A DNA stretch of 5,153 bases. Source: Desulfuromonadales bacterium. Lineage in GTDB: Bacteria > Desulfobacterota > Desulfuromonadia > Desulfuromonadales > BM103. The DNA is taken from contig DAOWJU010000003.1 of assembly GCA_030640215.1 (NCBI GenBank), positions 1-5,153 of the forward strand. Direction: 5' to 3'. The notes beneath the pieces are model-generated. The model was not told the DNA's origin and ran no database searches. It saw only the letters and a list, made by a program, of their open reading frames with translations. Of the stretch, positions 1 to 5,153 are shown piece after piece (within the stretch, counting starts at the first letter, position 1; every line of letters begins with the position of its first letter). A program made the position numbers and the translations under genes.

Positions 1-1
1 A

Positions 2-94
2 AGCGAAGGCGTAGCGCTTTACGCCGCACAATCAAATGTGCAGATTGACGCAGAGATTGCGGAAAAGGGCCGTTTCCAGACGAAAACTAATTAA
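2..94 (+). CDS. 3' end of an unidentified plus-strand gene (partial)
   Basis: One plus-strand frame is open from the left edge to a TAA at 92-94. It gives 30 residues that begin SEGVALYAAQ and end GRFQTKTN. The composition is that of a soluble, mildly charged protein C-terminus, and the codons look ordinary. The other two plus frames are closed by stops early in this stretch. I do not recognise the family. The frame runs convergent to sppA and overlaps its last 8 bases, which is compatible with two genes ending tail to tail. Because 30 open codons can occur by chance, this is a candidate only. The alternative is plain non-coding sequence downstream of sppA. No gene start is seen on the minus strand here. 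Confidence 0.5.
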   Translation, partial: SEGVALYAAQSNVQIDAEIAEKGRFQTKTN

Positions 95-977
95 ACCCTG
101 GCCAAAGATACTGCAAACCCACTGTACGCTCTTTCTGCAAAGCGAATTGCAGGCGATTTAAGGTTTCCTCAATAAAAAGATCAATAAATCTTGGTTTTTT
201 GCCGGGGGGATAAACGACATTTGGCTCACCATCAACACCACCTAGCTCTGCAGCACGCCGAATGGCAACCTCCAGATTCCCCATGCCGTCAACCAGACCC
301 ATGCCCATCGCCATGCGGCCCGAGAAAATACGGCCATCAGCTATTTTACGGACAGACTCTTCATCCATATGACGGCCGTCAGCAACCGATGTAACGAACT
401 GGCTGTGAACATCATCAATCAGGTTCTGAAGGATCTCCCGCTCTTCAGCAGTCATTTCCCGCGTTGGTGATCCGATGTCTTTGTACTTGCCACTTTTGAC
501 AATAACACTGTTCAAACCAATTTTATCCAGTAATTCCTGGAAATTGGTGAACTCCATGATAACGCCGATACTGCCGATAATGGTGCCTGGGTTGGCGATG
601 ATCTCACGGGCAGGAACTGCGATATAATAGCCACCAGATGCAGCAACAGACCCCATGGAAACGACTACCGGCTTTATTAAATCAACGGCTTTAACTTCGT
701 CGTAGATCTCCTGAGAGGGGCCAACACCGCCTCCGGGAGAATCAATGCGCAAAACCAGCGCCTTTATGTTGTCGTTATCACGAAAATCGTGGAGTTGTTC
801 GATAATCAGCCGTGAATCTGCAATGACCCCATAGACTTCAATAACACCTATCTTGTCACCAATGGCAAAGCTGGTGGGCCGCCCCATGAAGCTGGCTACG
901 GTTACAGCCAAAGCCAAAAAGAAAACAAAGATGCCCGTCAACAGGGCTGAAGCCAATAGAAACGGTCGTTTCTTCAT
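87..977 (-). CDS. sppA: Signal peptide peptidase SppA, 36 kDa type (protease IV family, S49)
   Basis: This is a membrane-bound serine protease of family S49 that degrades signal peptides left in the membrane after secretion. The 296 residues match the short, single-domain SppA form (as in Bacillus), not the roughly 600-residue E. coli form. Residues 1-4 are basic (MKKR), and a hydrophobic segment at about 6-30 should act as an uncleaved signal anchor with the protease domain outside. The ClpP-like fold shows ALVLRIDSPGGG (73-84), then VAASGGYYIA with the nucleophile Ser114. The general-base lysine is Lys166 in SGKYKDIGSPTREMT, giving the Ser-Lys spacing of 52 known from Bacillus SppA. The region at 211-240 (ADGRIFSGRMAMGMGLVDGMG) is also typical. 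The ATG follows GGAGA by 3 nt. The gene lies 63 nt after rpsA with a terminator between them, so its transcription probably comes from readthrough. It appears intact. Confidence 0.95.
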   Translation of the reverse strand: MKKRPFLLASALLTGIFVFFLALAVTVASFMGRPTSFAIGDKIGVIEVYGVIADSRLIIEQLHDFRDNDNIKALVLRIDSPGGGVGPSQEIYDEVKAVDLIKPVVVSMGSVAASGGYYIAVPAREIIANPGTIIGSIGVIMEFTNFQELLDKIGLNSVIVKSGKYKDIGSPTREMTAEEREILQNLIDDVHSQFVTSVADGRHMDEESVRKIADGRIFSGRMAMGMGLVDGMGNLEVAIRRAAELGGVDGEPNVVYPPGKKPRFIDLFIEETLNRLQFALQKERTVGLQYLWPGFN

Positions 978-980
978 GGT

Positions 981-985
981 TCTCC
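981..985 (-). promoter_or_regulatory. Ribosome binding site of sppA, abutting the rpsA terminator
   Basis: The minus strand reads GGAGA, then ACC, then the ATG of sppA. The motif begins at the base after the terminator's T-run (986-993). Any transcript carrying this site in its natural context must therefore have passed the terminator hairpin, or have started inside or upstream of it. Confidence 0.75.
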
Positions 986-1023
986 AAAAAAAAGCGCGTT
1001 TCCATTCTGAGTGGAAACGCGCT
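986..1023 (-). terminator. Intrinsic terminator after rpsA
   Basis: A perfect 12-bp inverted repeat pairs 993-1004 (AGCGCGTTTCCA) with 1012-1023 (TGGAAACGCGCT) around a 7-nt loop. Read on the minus strand, the stem is followed by eight T residues (986-993, the first inside the stem). This is a textbook Rho-independent terminator 17 nt after the rpsA stop codon. On the plus strand there is no matching T-run, so it appears one-directional and serves rpsA. The T-run ends directly at the sppA ribosome binding site. Confidence 0.9.
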
Positions 1024-1040
1024 GTAGGTTGTTGACAGAA

Positions 1041-2774
1041 TTACTCGGCTGAATCCTCGCCGTTGCGATTCATCGCTCCCTGGAGCAGAGCACCAAGATT
1101 GGAAGTCGCCTGTTTCTGAGCACCGAGGAATTCCTGCACCTCAGCTTTTTCTTTGTGTTGAGTCAATTGCTTGACCGAAAGTGCGATCTTACGATCAACA
1201 ACATCAACATTCAGAACAGCAGCTTCGAACTCATCACCAACATTTGCAACGTCCTTAGGACTTTCCACTTTTTGCTGACTCAGCTCGGAGACATGGATCA
1301 AACCTTCGATACCATCCTCAATCTCCAGGAAAACGCCGAAGTCAGTTACCGAAGTTGCTTTGCCTTTCACAATCGTACCAGGCGCATACTTGACCGGAAT
1401 TGCTTCCCATGGATCAGGAGTCAACTGCTTGAGGCCGAGAGAAAAACGCTCGTTTTCACGATCGATATTCAGGACAACCGCTTTTACAGTGTCACCCTTC
1501 TTGAAAAGCTCGGAAGGATGCTTGACACGCTTGGTCCAGGAAAGATCTGAGATATGCACCAGACCGTCAATACCCTCATCAACACCGACGAAGACGCCGA
1601 AATCAGTGATATTCTTGACTTGGCCCTCAATAACGGTACCGATCGGGAACTTCTCACCGATCACTTCCCATGGATTCGGCTCAATCTGCTTGAGACCAAG
1701 CGAGATGCGGCGATTAGGTATGTCCAAAGCAAGCACTAAAGTCTCAACTTCGTCACCGACCGTAAGAATCTTGTTGGGATGTTTGATACGCTTGGTCCAG
1801 CTCATTTCAGAGACATGGATCAGGCCTTCAACACCATCTTGCAATTCAACAAATGCGCCGTAGTCAGTCAGGCTGACAACCTTACCCTGGACCTTGGCAC
1901 CAACCGGATAAACGCTATCCACTTCCAGCCATGGATCGGGCGTGATCTGCTTCAGACCGAGCGATACACGCTCACGCTCACGATCGTATTTAAGAATCTT
2001 GACGTTGATTTTTTCACCGACAGAGAGGACATCGGAGGGATGGTTAACGCGTCCCCACGACATATCGGTAATGTGCAGCAGTCCATCAATGCCACCGAGG
2101 TCGATAAAGGAACCATAGTCAGTCAGGTTCTTAACGATACCCTCGATCTCTTGTCCTTCAGCAAGCGTTTCGAGTGTTTCGGAACGCATGCTTTCCCGTT
2201 GCTCCTCAAGAAGAACACGTCGGGAAAGAACAATGTTGCCGCGACGCTTGTTCAGCTTGATAATTTTGAAATCGAAGGTCGCGCCTAGCAGTTTCTCAAG
2301 GTTACGAACCGGTCGAAGATCAACTTGCGAACCAGGCAGGAAGGCATTGATGCCGATATCGACAGTCAGGCCGCCTTTAATGCGCCCAACAATCCGGCCT
2401 TCAACCACAGCACCCTCTTCGAGGGAACTCCAGATTTTCTGGCGATCTGCTTTTTCCTTGGAGAGACCAATCTGGCCACTGTCATTCTCGCGTCGTTCAA
2501 AGAGGACGTCAACTTCATCACCGACGTTGATATCGATCTTGCCTTCTTCGTCTTTGAATTCTACAAGCGGGATGACACCTTCTGACTTGTAGCCGACATC
2601 AACAACTACAAAATCATCAGTGACCTGTACTACTGTTCCGAGAACAACGTCGCCAACATTGAGTTCTTGCATGCTGTCTTCGAACATGGCTTCAAATGAT
2701 TCTTCCATATCCATTTCTTCGTCGTTGTCCATTTCTTCTGTTTCGTCGTCAAACTTGTCGTTACTTTCCACCAT
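1041..2774 (-). CDS. rpsA: 30S ribosomal protein S1
   Basis: S1 is the large RNA-binding protein of the small ribosomal subunit that captures mRNA and helps initiation on structured or weak Shine-Dalgarno messages. Six S1 (OB-fold) domains fit at about 39-107, 120-186, 205-275, 290-362, 377-449 and 464-536. The first two are divergent, as in E. coli S1. The last four are close copies carrying TDYGSF/TDFGVF, GLIHVSE and SLGLKQ.PDPW-type motifs at a period of about 87 residues. At 577 residues it is slightly longer than E. coli S1 (557). The excess is mainly a highly acidic N-terminus of about 22 residues ahead of MEESFEAMFEDS, which aligns with the E. coli start (MTESFAQLFEES). I keep the upstream ATG because a strong AGGGGG precedes it, while Met21 and Met23 have only weak purine runs. 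A dedicated promoter and structured leader lie upstream, and a terminator follows. Confidence 0.97.
   Translation of the reverse strand: MVESNDKFDDETEEMDNDEEMDMEESFEAMFEDSMQELNVGDVVLGTVVQVTDDFVVVDVGYKSEGVIPLVEFKDEEGKIDINVGDEVDVLFERRENDSGQIGLSKEKADRQKIWSSLEEGAVVEGRIVGRIKGGLTVDIGINAFLPGSQVDLRPVRNLEKLLGATFDFKIIKLNKRRGNIVLSRRVLLEEQRESMRSETLETLAEGQEIEGIVKNLTDYGSFIDLGGIDGLLHITDMSWGRVNHPSDVLSVGEKINVKILKYDRERERVSLGLKQITPDPWLEVDSVYPVGAKVQGKVVSLTDYGAFVELQDGVEGLIHVSEMSWTKRIKHPNKILTVGDEVETLVLALDIPNRRISLGLKQIEPNPWEVIGEKFPIGTVIEGQVKNITDFGVFVGVDEGIDGLVHISDLSWTKRVKHPSELFKKGDTVKAVVLNIDRENERFSLGLKQLTPDPWEAIPVKYAPGTIVKGKATSVTDFGVFLEIEDGIEGLIHVSELSQQKVESPKDVANVGDEFEAAVLNVDVVDRKIALSVKQLTQHKEKAEVQEFLGAQKQATSNLGALLQGAMNRNGEDSAE
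1167..2162 (-). repeat. Four imperfect in-gene repeats encoding S1 domains 3-6
   Basis: Within rpsA, four S1 domains recur every 86-87 codons (about 261 bp). At DNA level, for example, the 13-mer ACGCTTGGTCCAG occurs at 1527-1539 and again at 1788-1800, exactly 261 bp apart. The matching protein motif SLGLKQ followed by PDPW or PNPW recurs at residues 271, 358 and 445, with a decayed copy (ALSVKQL) at 531. This is ancestral domain duplication kept by selection, not a mobile or satellite repeat. The conserved blocks could still support recombination or confuse short-read assembly. Confidence 0.85.
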
Positions 2775-2784
2775 TTAGTTGTTA

Positions 2785-2790
2785 CCCCCT
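2785..2790 (-). promoter_or_regulatory. Shine-Dalgarno of rpsA (decides the start)
   Basis: The minus strand reads AGGGGG followed by 10 nt (TAACAACTAA) and then ATG. This is the only strong purine motif near any in-frame start and supports the full-length protein with the acidic N-terminus. The spacing is somewhat long, and the intervening bases are unstructured and A-rich. Confidence 0.75.
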
Positions 2791-2798
2791 AGCAAATT

Positions 2799-2833
2799 CC
2801 ACCGTAAAAACGGTGGTATGGCTCTTAGGCCAT
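2799..2833 (-). promoter_or_regulatory. rpsA 5' leader with two tandem hairpins, candidate autoregulatory site
   Basis: Two inverted repeats lie side by side between the predicted rpsA promoter and its Shine-Dalgarno. The proximal one pairs 2799-2805 (CCACCGT) with 2810-2816 (ACGGTGG) around a 4-nt loop that is UUUU in the RNA. The distal one pairs 2818-2822 (ATGGC) with 2829-2833 (GCCAT) around a 6-nt loop. They are separated by one base, and neither is followed by a T-run, so neither is a terminator. E. coli S1 is known to repress its own translation through a structured rpsA leader. A similar role here is inference from position and structure only, and the sequence does not resemble the E. 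coli leader in any way I can identify. Confidence 0.5.
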
Positions 2834-2841
2834 GGTCGGCG

Positions 2842-2881
2842 ACGATAACATAGGCTTTATGGAAACTCAAACTTTTATTTT
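2842..2881 (-). promoter_or_regulatory. Predicted sigma70-type promoter of rpsA
   Basis: On the minus strand the -35 box is TTGAGT (2865-2870) and the -10 box is TATCGT (2842-2847), with a 17-nt spacer. Each matches consensus at 4 of 6 positions. TG lies one base before the -10 box (extended -10). An A-rich stretch, AAAATAAAA (2873-2881), which overlaps the ispH stop codon, sits just upstream of the -35 like a proximal UP element. The bases after the -10 are GC-rich (CGCCGACC), as in promoters under stringent control. A start near 2836 would give a leader of about 60 nt. The combination is good for a ribosomal protein gene, but it is read by eye. Confidence 0.65.
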
Positions 2882-3714
2882 CCCTGTTTAGCGACCATCT
2901 CAATAACTTCTTCAATCAGCCAGCGAGGCGTTGATGCTCCCGCCGTAACACCCACTTTCTTCACGCCGACAAACCAGCCTGACTGGATCTCTTCGGTTGT
3001 CTCAATATGCCAGGTTTGTGGCTGTATTTGCCGACAGATACTGGTCAAACGTGAAGTGTTTGCACTGGCATGGCCACCGATTACAATCATCAAATCAACA
3101 GAGCCGGCAATCGCACGAGACTCGTTCTGACGCACAGACGTTGCATCACAGATCGTGTTGAAAACCCTTAATTCCTGGCACTTGGCCAGACAAACGTCCA
3201 TAATCTCTTTGAGGTTTTCATACAGCTGGGTAGTTTGTGCGACGATACCAACCTTCTTCATACGCGGCAAAGCAAGCGCCTGCTCCGCATCGGCAACAAC
3301 GTGTACAACAGCATCACCTGCATAGGAGACGATCCCCTGCACCTCGGGATGCTCTACCTCACCGACGATCACGACCGTATAACCCTCCTTACTGAGCCCG
3401 GCAGCATACTTCTGGGTTTTTTTAACAAAAGGACAGGTAGCGTCAACAATCGTCAGGTTTTTCTCCTGAACCTTGTTCATCTCTTCAGCTGTCACGCCGT
3501 GAGAACGAATAATCACTGAACCGGACAGAATATCCTCAACGTTAGTGACAACCTTCACGCCCTTCTCTGCCAACCCTTTAACAACCTGCGGTGAATGAAT
3601 CACCGGTCCGAGGGAACAGATATGTTCATGTTCGCTGGCGGCTTCAAAAGCCATCTGGGTGGCACGTCTGACGCCGAAACAAAAACCGGCACTTTTGGCG
3701 AGGATTATTTCCAT
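2875..3714 (-). CDS. ispH: 4-hydroxy-3-methylbut-2-enyl diphosphate reductase (LytB/IspH)
   Basis: IspH is a cytoplasmic iron-sulfur enzyme that reduces HMBPP to isopentenyl and dimethylallyl diphosphate, the last step of the MEP isoprenoid pathway. At 279 residues it is a compact bacterial form. The three cluster cysteines are Cys12 (GFCFGV), Cys94 (DATCPFV) and Cys189 (NTICDAT). Substrate-pocket residues match the family: His40 (GPVIH), His72 (RSHGV), His122 and Glu124 (EHPE), a Thr in AQTT (about 161), Ser-Ala-Asn-Thr (217-220), and Ser261 in TAGASTPRWLIEEV. The segment GGHASANTSRL has His-Ala where many homologues have Lys/Arg-Asn, a mild variant. The start follows cmk by 24 nt with only a weak GAG seven bases before the ATG. 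In several Clostridia IspH is fused to S1, but here ispH and rpsA are separate, with a promoter between them. Confidence 0.97.
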   Translation of the reverse strand: MEIILAKSAGFCFGVRRATQMAFEAASEHEHICSLGPVIHSPQVVKGLAEKGVKVVTNVEDILSGSVIIRSHGVTAEEMNKVQEKNLTIVDATCPFVKKTQKYAAGLSKEGYTVVIVGEVEHPEVQGIVSYAGDAVVHVVADAEQALALPRMKKVGIVAQTTQLYENLKEIMDVCLAKCQELRVFNTICDATSVRQNESRAIAGSVDLMIVIGGHASANTSRLTSICRQIQPQTWHIETTEEIQSGWFVGVKKVGVTAGASTPRWLIEEVIEMVAKQGK

Positions 3715-3738
3715 ATTTTAACTCGGCGGGCCATCAAT

Positions 3739-4434
3739 TTAACTCGACTGGCTTGACTCATTAGCACGTTGACAATCGGCAACGACAGCAAACATACGCT
3801 TGAGGACTTGTGGGATATCCAGATCCGTGGTGTCGATAACCACAGCATCTTCAGCTTGCACTAAAGGTGACATCGTACGGGTAGTATCTGCCGTGTCGCG
3901 CGCTTGTACTTCAGCAATGGTGCGTGCCAGGTCAACCGTAACCCCCTTGACCTGAAGCTCCAGGAAGCGTCTTCGTCCACGGACCTCTGCCGAAGCTTTG
4001 AGAAAAAATTTCACATCTGCATCGGGGAAAATAACCGTACCGACATCGCGGCCTTCCAGCACCACCCCACCGCCAGCGCCAAGCTCACGTTGACGTGCAA
4101 CCATCGCATGGCGTACATCAGGACAGGCGGCAACCGACGCTGTCAGAAGGCTGATTTCCGGGGTGCGAATCGCTACCGAAACATCTTCGTCATTTAACAA
4201 CACACGCTCTGCGCCTTCCTTATGGTCAAACTCAATGACAATTTCATCACAGAGTTGACGCAAGGCGTCATGATCCGTGGCATCAATCCCACGGCGCGTA
4301 GCTGCCAGAGCAACCGAACGATACATTGCGCCCGTGTCCAGGTTGAGATAACCCAGATCAAGAGAAAGGATTTTACTCAAAGTACTTTTACCAACCCCGG
4401 AGGGACCATCTATGGCGATAGTAAGCTGCTTCAT
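3739..4434 (-). CDS. cmk: Cytidylate kinase (CMP/dCMP kinase)
   Basis: This cytoplasmic nucleoside monophosphate kinase transfers phosphate from ATP to CMP or dCMP, supplying CDP/dCDP for nucleic acid and phospholipid precursors. The 231 residues are normal for bacterial Cmk. The P-loop is GPSGVGKST (10-18), with Lys16 binding the phosphates. The CMP-binding signature LDTGAMYR lies at 32-39 and EGRDVGTVIFPDADVKFFL at 127-145. A lid-like arginine cluster RGRRR lies at 152-156, and the ARDTADTTRTMSPL segment (178-191) holds the late RD and SPL motifs. The C-terminal tail (ANESSQSS) is low-complexity and probably disordered. The ATG overlaps the aroA stop (ATGA), and no good Shine-Dalgarno stands just before it, so translation is likely coupled to aroA. 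Confidence 0.96.
   Translation of the reverse strand: MKQLTIAIDGPSGVGKSTLSKILSLDLGYLNLDTGAMYRSVALAATRRGIDATDHDALRQLCDEIVIEFDHKEGAERVLLNDEDVSVAIRTPEISLLTASVAACPDVRHAMVARQRELGAGGGVVLEGRDVGTVIFPDADVKFFLKASAEVRGRRRFLELQVKGVTVDLARTIAEVQARDTADTTRTMSPLVQAEDAVVIDTTDLDIPQVLKRMFAVVADCQRANESSQSS
4431..4434 (-). other. aroA/cmk ATGA stop-start overlap
   Basis: The minus strand reads ATGA: ATG (4434-4432) starts cmk and TGA (4433-4431) ends aroA. The nearest purine-rich motif, AAGG, lies about 12 nt further upstream, too far for a typical site. Terminating ribosomes probably reinitiate here, which would tie Cmk output to AroA. Confidence 0.85.
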
Positions 4435-5153
4435 AAAGAGTCACGAACCTTATCTAGCAGAGCCCAGAAACCAGGGAACGAGGTTTCTGTACACTCTGTA
4501 TCTTCAATTGTCACCTCTGTTCTTGCGCAGAGAGCAGCCACAGCCATACTCATAGCAATGCGATGATCACCATGCGATGAGACCTTGCCGCCATTAAGTT
4601 GTTCAACTCCAGTAATCACCATGCCGTCAGGTCGCGCTTCGACCTGAGCTCCGAGTTTGCCCAGTTCACTGACCATGGCAACAATGCGATCCGTTTCCTT
4701 AACGCGCAACTCTTCTGCATCACGAATGGTTGTTGTGCCTTCTGCCAGAGCCGCGGCAACGCTGATCACGGGAAATTCATCAATAGCACGGGGGACCATG
4801 TCCCCGCTGATTTCAATACCCTTGAGTCTGCTGTGCCGAACCAGAATGTCAGCAACCGGTTCTCCGGATTGTTCCCGGGCATTGAGAATTTCCAACTGCC
4901 CGCCCATAGCGATCAATATGTCGATGATGCCGCTACGCGTCGGGTTAATGCCGACATTGCGAATTGTCAGCTCCGCACCAGGCGTTATCAGGCCAGCAAC
5001 CATAAAGAAAGCGGCCGAGGAGACATCCCCCGGGACAATCACATCCTGAGCCAGCAGACGCGGCCTCCCAATCAGGCTGACACCACCCTCGAAAGGCCGA
5101 ACATCAGCACCAAAATAAGTCAGCATACGCTCACTATGATCACGTGACAGATG
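4431..5153 (-). CDS. aroA: 3-phosphoshikimate 1-carboxyvinyltransferase (EPSP synthase), C-terminal part
   Basis: EPSP synthase joins phosphoenolpyruvate to shikimate 3-phosphate, the sixth step of the shikimate pathway to aromatic amino acids. The gene runs off the right edge. About 240 C-terminal residues are visible, a little over half of a usual protein of about 430. The visible part opens HLSRDHSERM, continuous with the reading frame past the first internal Met at 5126, so that Met is not the start. Signatures follow in order: PGDVSSAAFF, GINPTRSGIID, the catalytic Asp in IDEFPVISVAAALAEG, ELRVKETDRI with the Glu known to act in catalysis, the PEP-binding GDHRIAMSMAVAAL, and the terminal TSFPGFWALL. 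RDHSE and NPTR are motifs of the class II (CP4/Bacillus-like) enzymes rather than class I E. coli-type ones. The stop overlaps cmk. Confidence 0.96.
   Translation of the reverse strand, partial: HLSRDHSERMLTYFGADVRPFEGGVSLIGRPRLLAQDVIVPGDVSSAAFFMVAGLITPGAELTIRNVGINPTRSGIIDILIAMGGQLEILNAREQSGEPVADILVRHSRLKGIEISGDMVPRAIDEFPVISVAAALAEGTTTIRDAEELRVKETDRIVAMVSELGKLGAQVEARPDGMVITGVEQLNGGKVSSHGDHRIAMSMAVAALCARTEVTIEDTECTETSFPGFWALLDKVRDSL

Noticed and set aside
8..25. GGCGTA/TACGCC 6-bp hairpin, and a weaker GGAAA/TTTCC one at 61-77, as a terminator for sppA
   Set aside because: Short stems without a proper T-run on the minus strand, and they sit inside the candidate plus-strand reading frame. I see no clear sppA terminator in the window.
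1032..1060. Perfect TTGACA on the plus strand at 1032-1037 as a -35 box
   Set aside because: No -10-like hexamer lies at 16-18 nt spacing (the bases are CCTCGC at 17 nt), and no plausible plus-strand gene follows.
1360..1863. Long plus-strand open frames opposite rpsA (also around 1155-1550, 1779-2288 and 2188-2592)
   Set aside because: They lie wholly antisense to a clearly coding S1 gene, have no recognisable domains and no strong ribosome binding sites, and their openness follows from the codon bias and repeats of rpsA.
2706..2708. Internal ATG (Met23) as the true rpsA start
   Set aside because: It aligns with the E. coli start, but the bases before it (GACGAAGAAATGGAT) lack a strong Shine-Dalgarno, while the upstream ATG has AGGGGG. 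Kept only as an alternative.
2799..2816. Hairpin in the ispH-rpsA gap as an ispH terminator
   Set aside because: The stem is sound, but no T-run follows on either strand, and it lies downstream of the predicted rpsA promoter, so it belongs to the rpsA leader.
5124..5126. ATG at 5126 as the start of a short aroA
   Set aside because: The frame continues upstream to the window edge with HLSRDHSER, a conserved EPSP synthase segment, so the gene is merely cut by the window.
4599..5147. Long plus-strand open frames opposite aroA and cmk (4599-5147, 4657-5049, 4222-4566)
   Set aside because: These are antisense shadows of conserved enzymes, with no family signature and no regulatory signals of their own.
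1..5153. Mobile element, CRISPR array, RNA gene or novel defence/biosynthetic system
   Set aside because: Apart from the rpsA domain repeats and the short hairpins listed, no direct repeats, terminal inverted repeats, transposase-like proteins or tRNA-like folds were seen. All sizeable coding space is explained by conserved housekeeping genes.

Overview
The window is a conserved housekeeping block. Five genes lie head to tail on the minus strand, in transcription order aroA (cut by the right edge), cmk, ispH, rpsA and sppA. A short reading frame entering from the left edge on the plus strand probably is the 3' end of a convergent gene. Base composition is balanced. The order aroA-cmk-ispH-rpsA is what I associate with the Desulfuromonadales (Geobacter, Pelobacter and Desulfuromonas relatives, Desulfobacterota). 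Together with the class II-type AroA and the six-domain S1, this suggests an anaerobic deltaproteobacterium-like organism. That placement is inference from gene order and protein character, not from a database match.

Right part (about 5153 to 3715): the end of EPSP synthase (shikimate pathway) overlaps the cytidylate kinase start by 4 nt in an ATGA junction. Cytidylate kinase (CMP/dCMP phosphorylation) is followed after 24 nt by ispH (last step of the MEP isoprenoid pathway). These three look co-transcribed and partly translationally coupled, and no promoter is visible between them.

Middle (2874 to 1041): a 100-nt gap after ispH holds a convincing sigma70-type promoter, two tandem small hairpins and a strong Shine-Dalgarno, then rpsA, encoding a 577-residue S1 protein with six S1 domains and an extra acidic N-terminus. 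So rpsA can be driven separately from the metabolic genes upstream, and its leader is a candidate regulatory site.

Left part (1040 to 1): a strong intrinsic terminator sits in the 63-nt rpsA-sppA gap. Its U-run directly abuts the sppA ribosome binding site, so sppA (a membrane-anchored signal peptide peptidase) probably depends on readthrough or on a promoter inside rpsA. sppA ends in an 8-nt convergent overlap with the plus-strand frame.

I see no mobile element, CRISPR array, tRNA/rRNA gene, defence system or obviously new system. The points worth a second look are regulatory: the rpsA leader, the terminator/RBS junction before sppA, and the acidic S1 extension.
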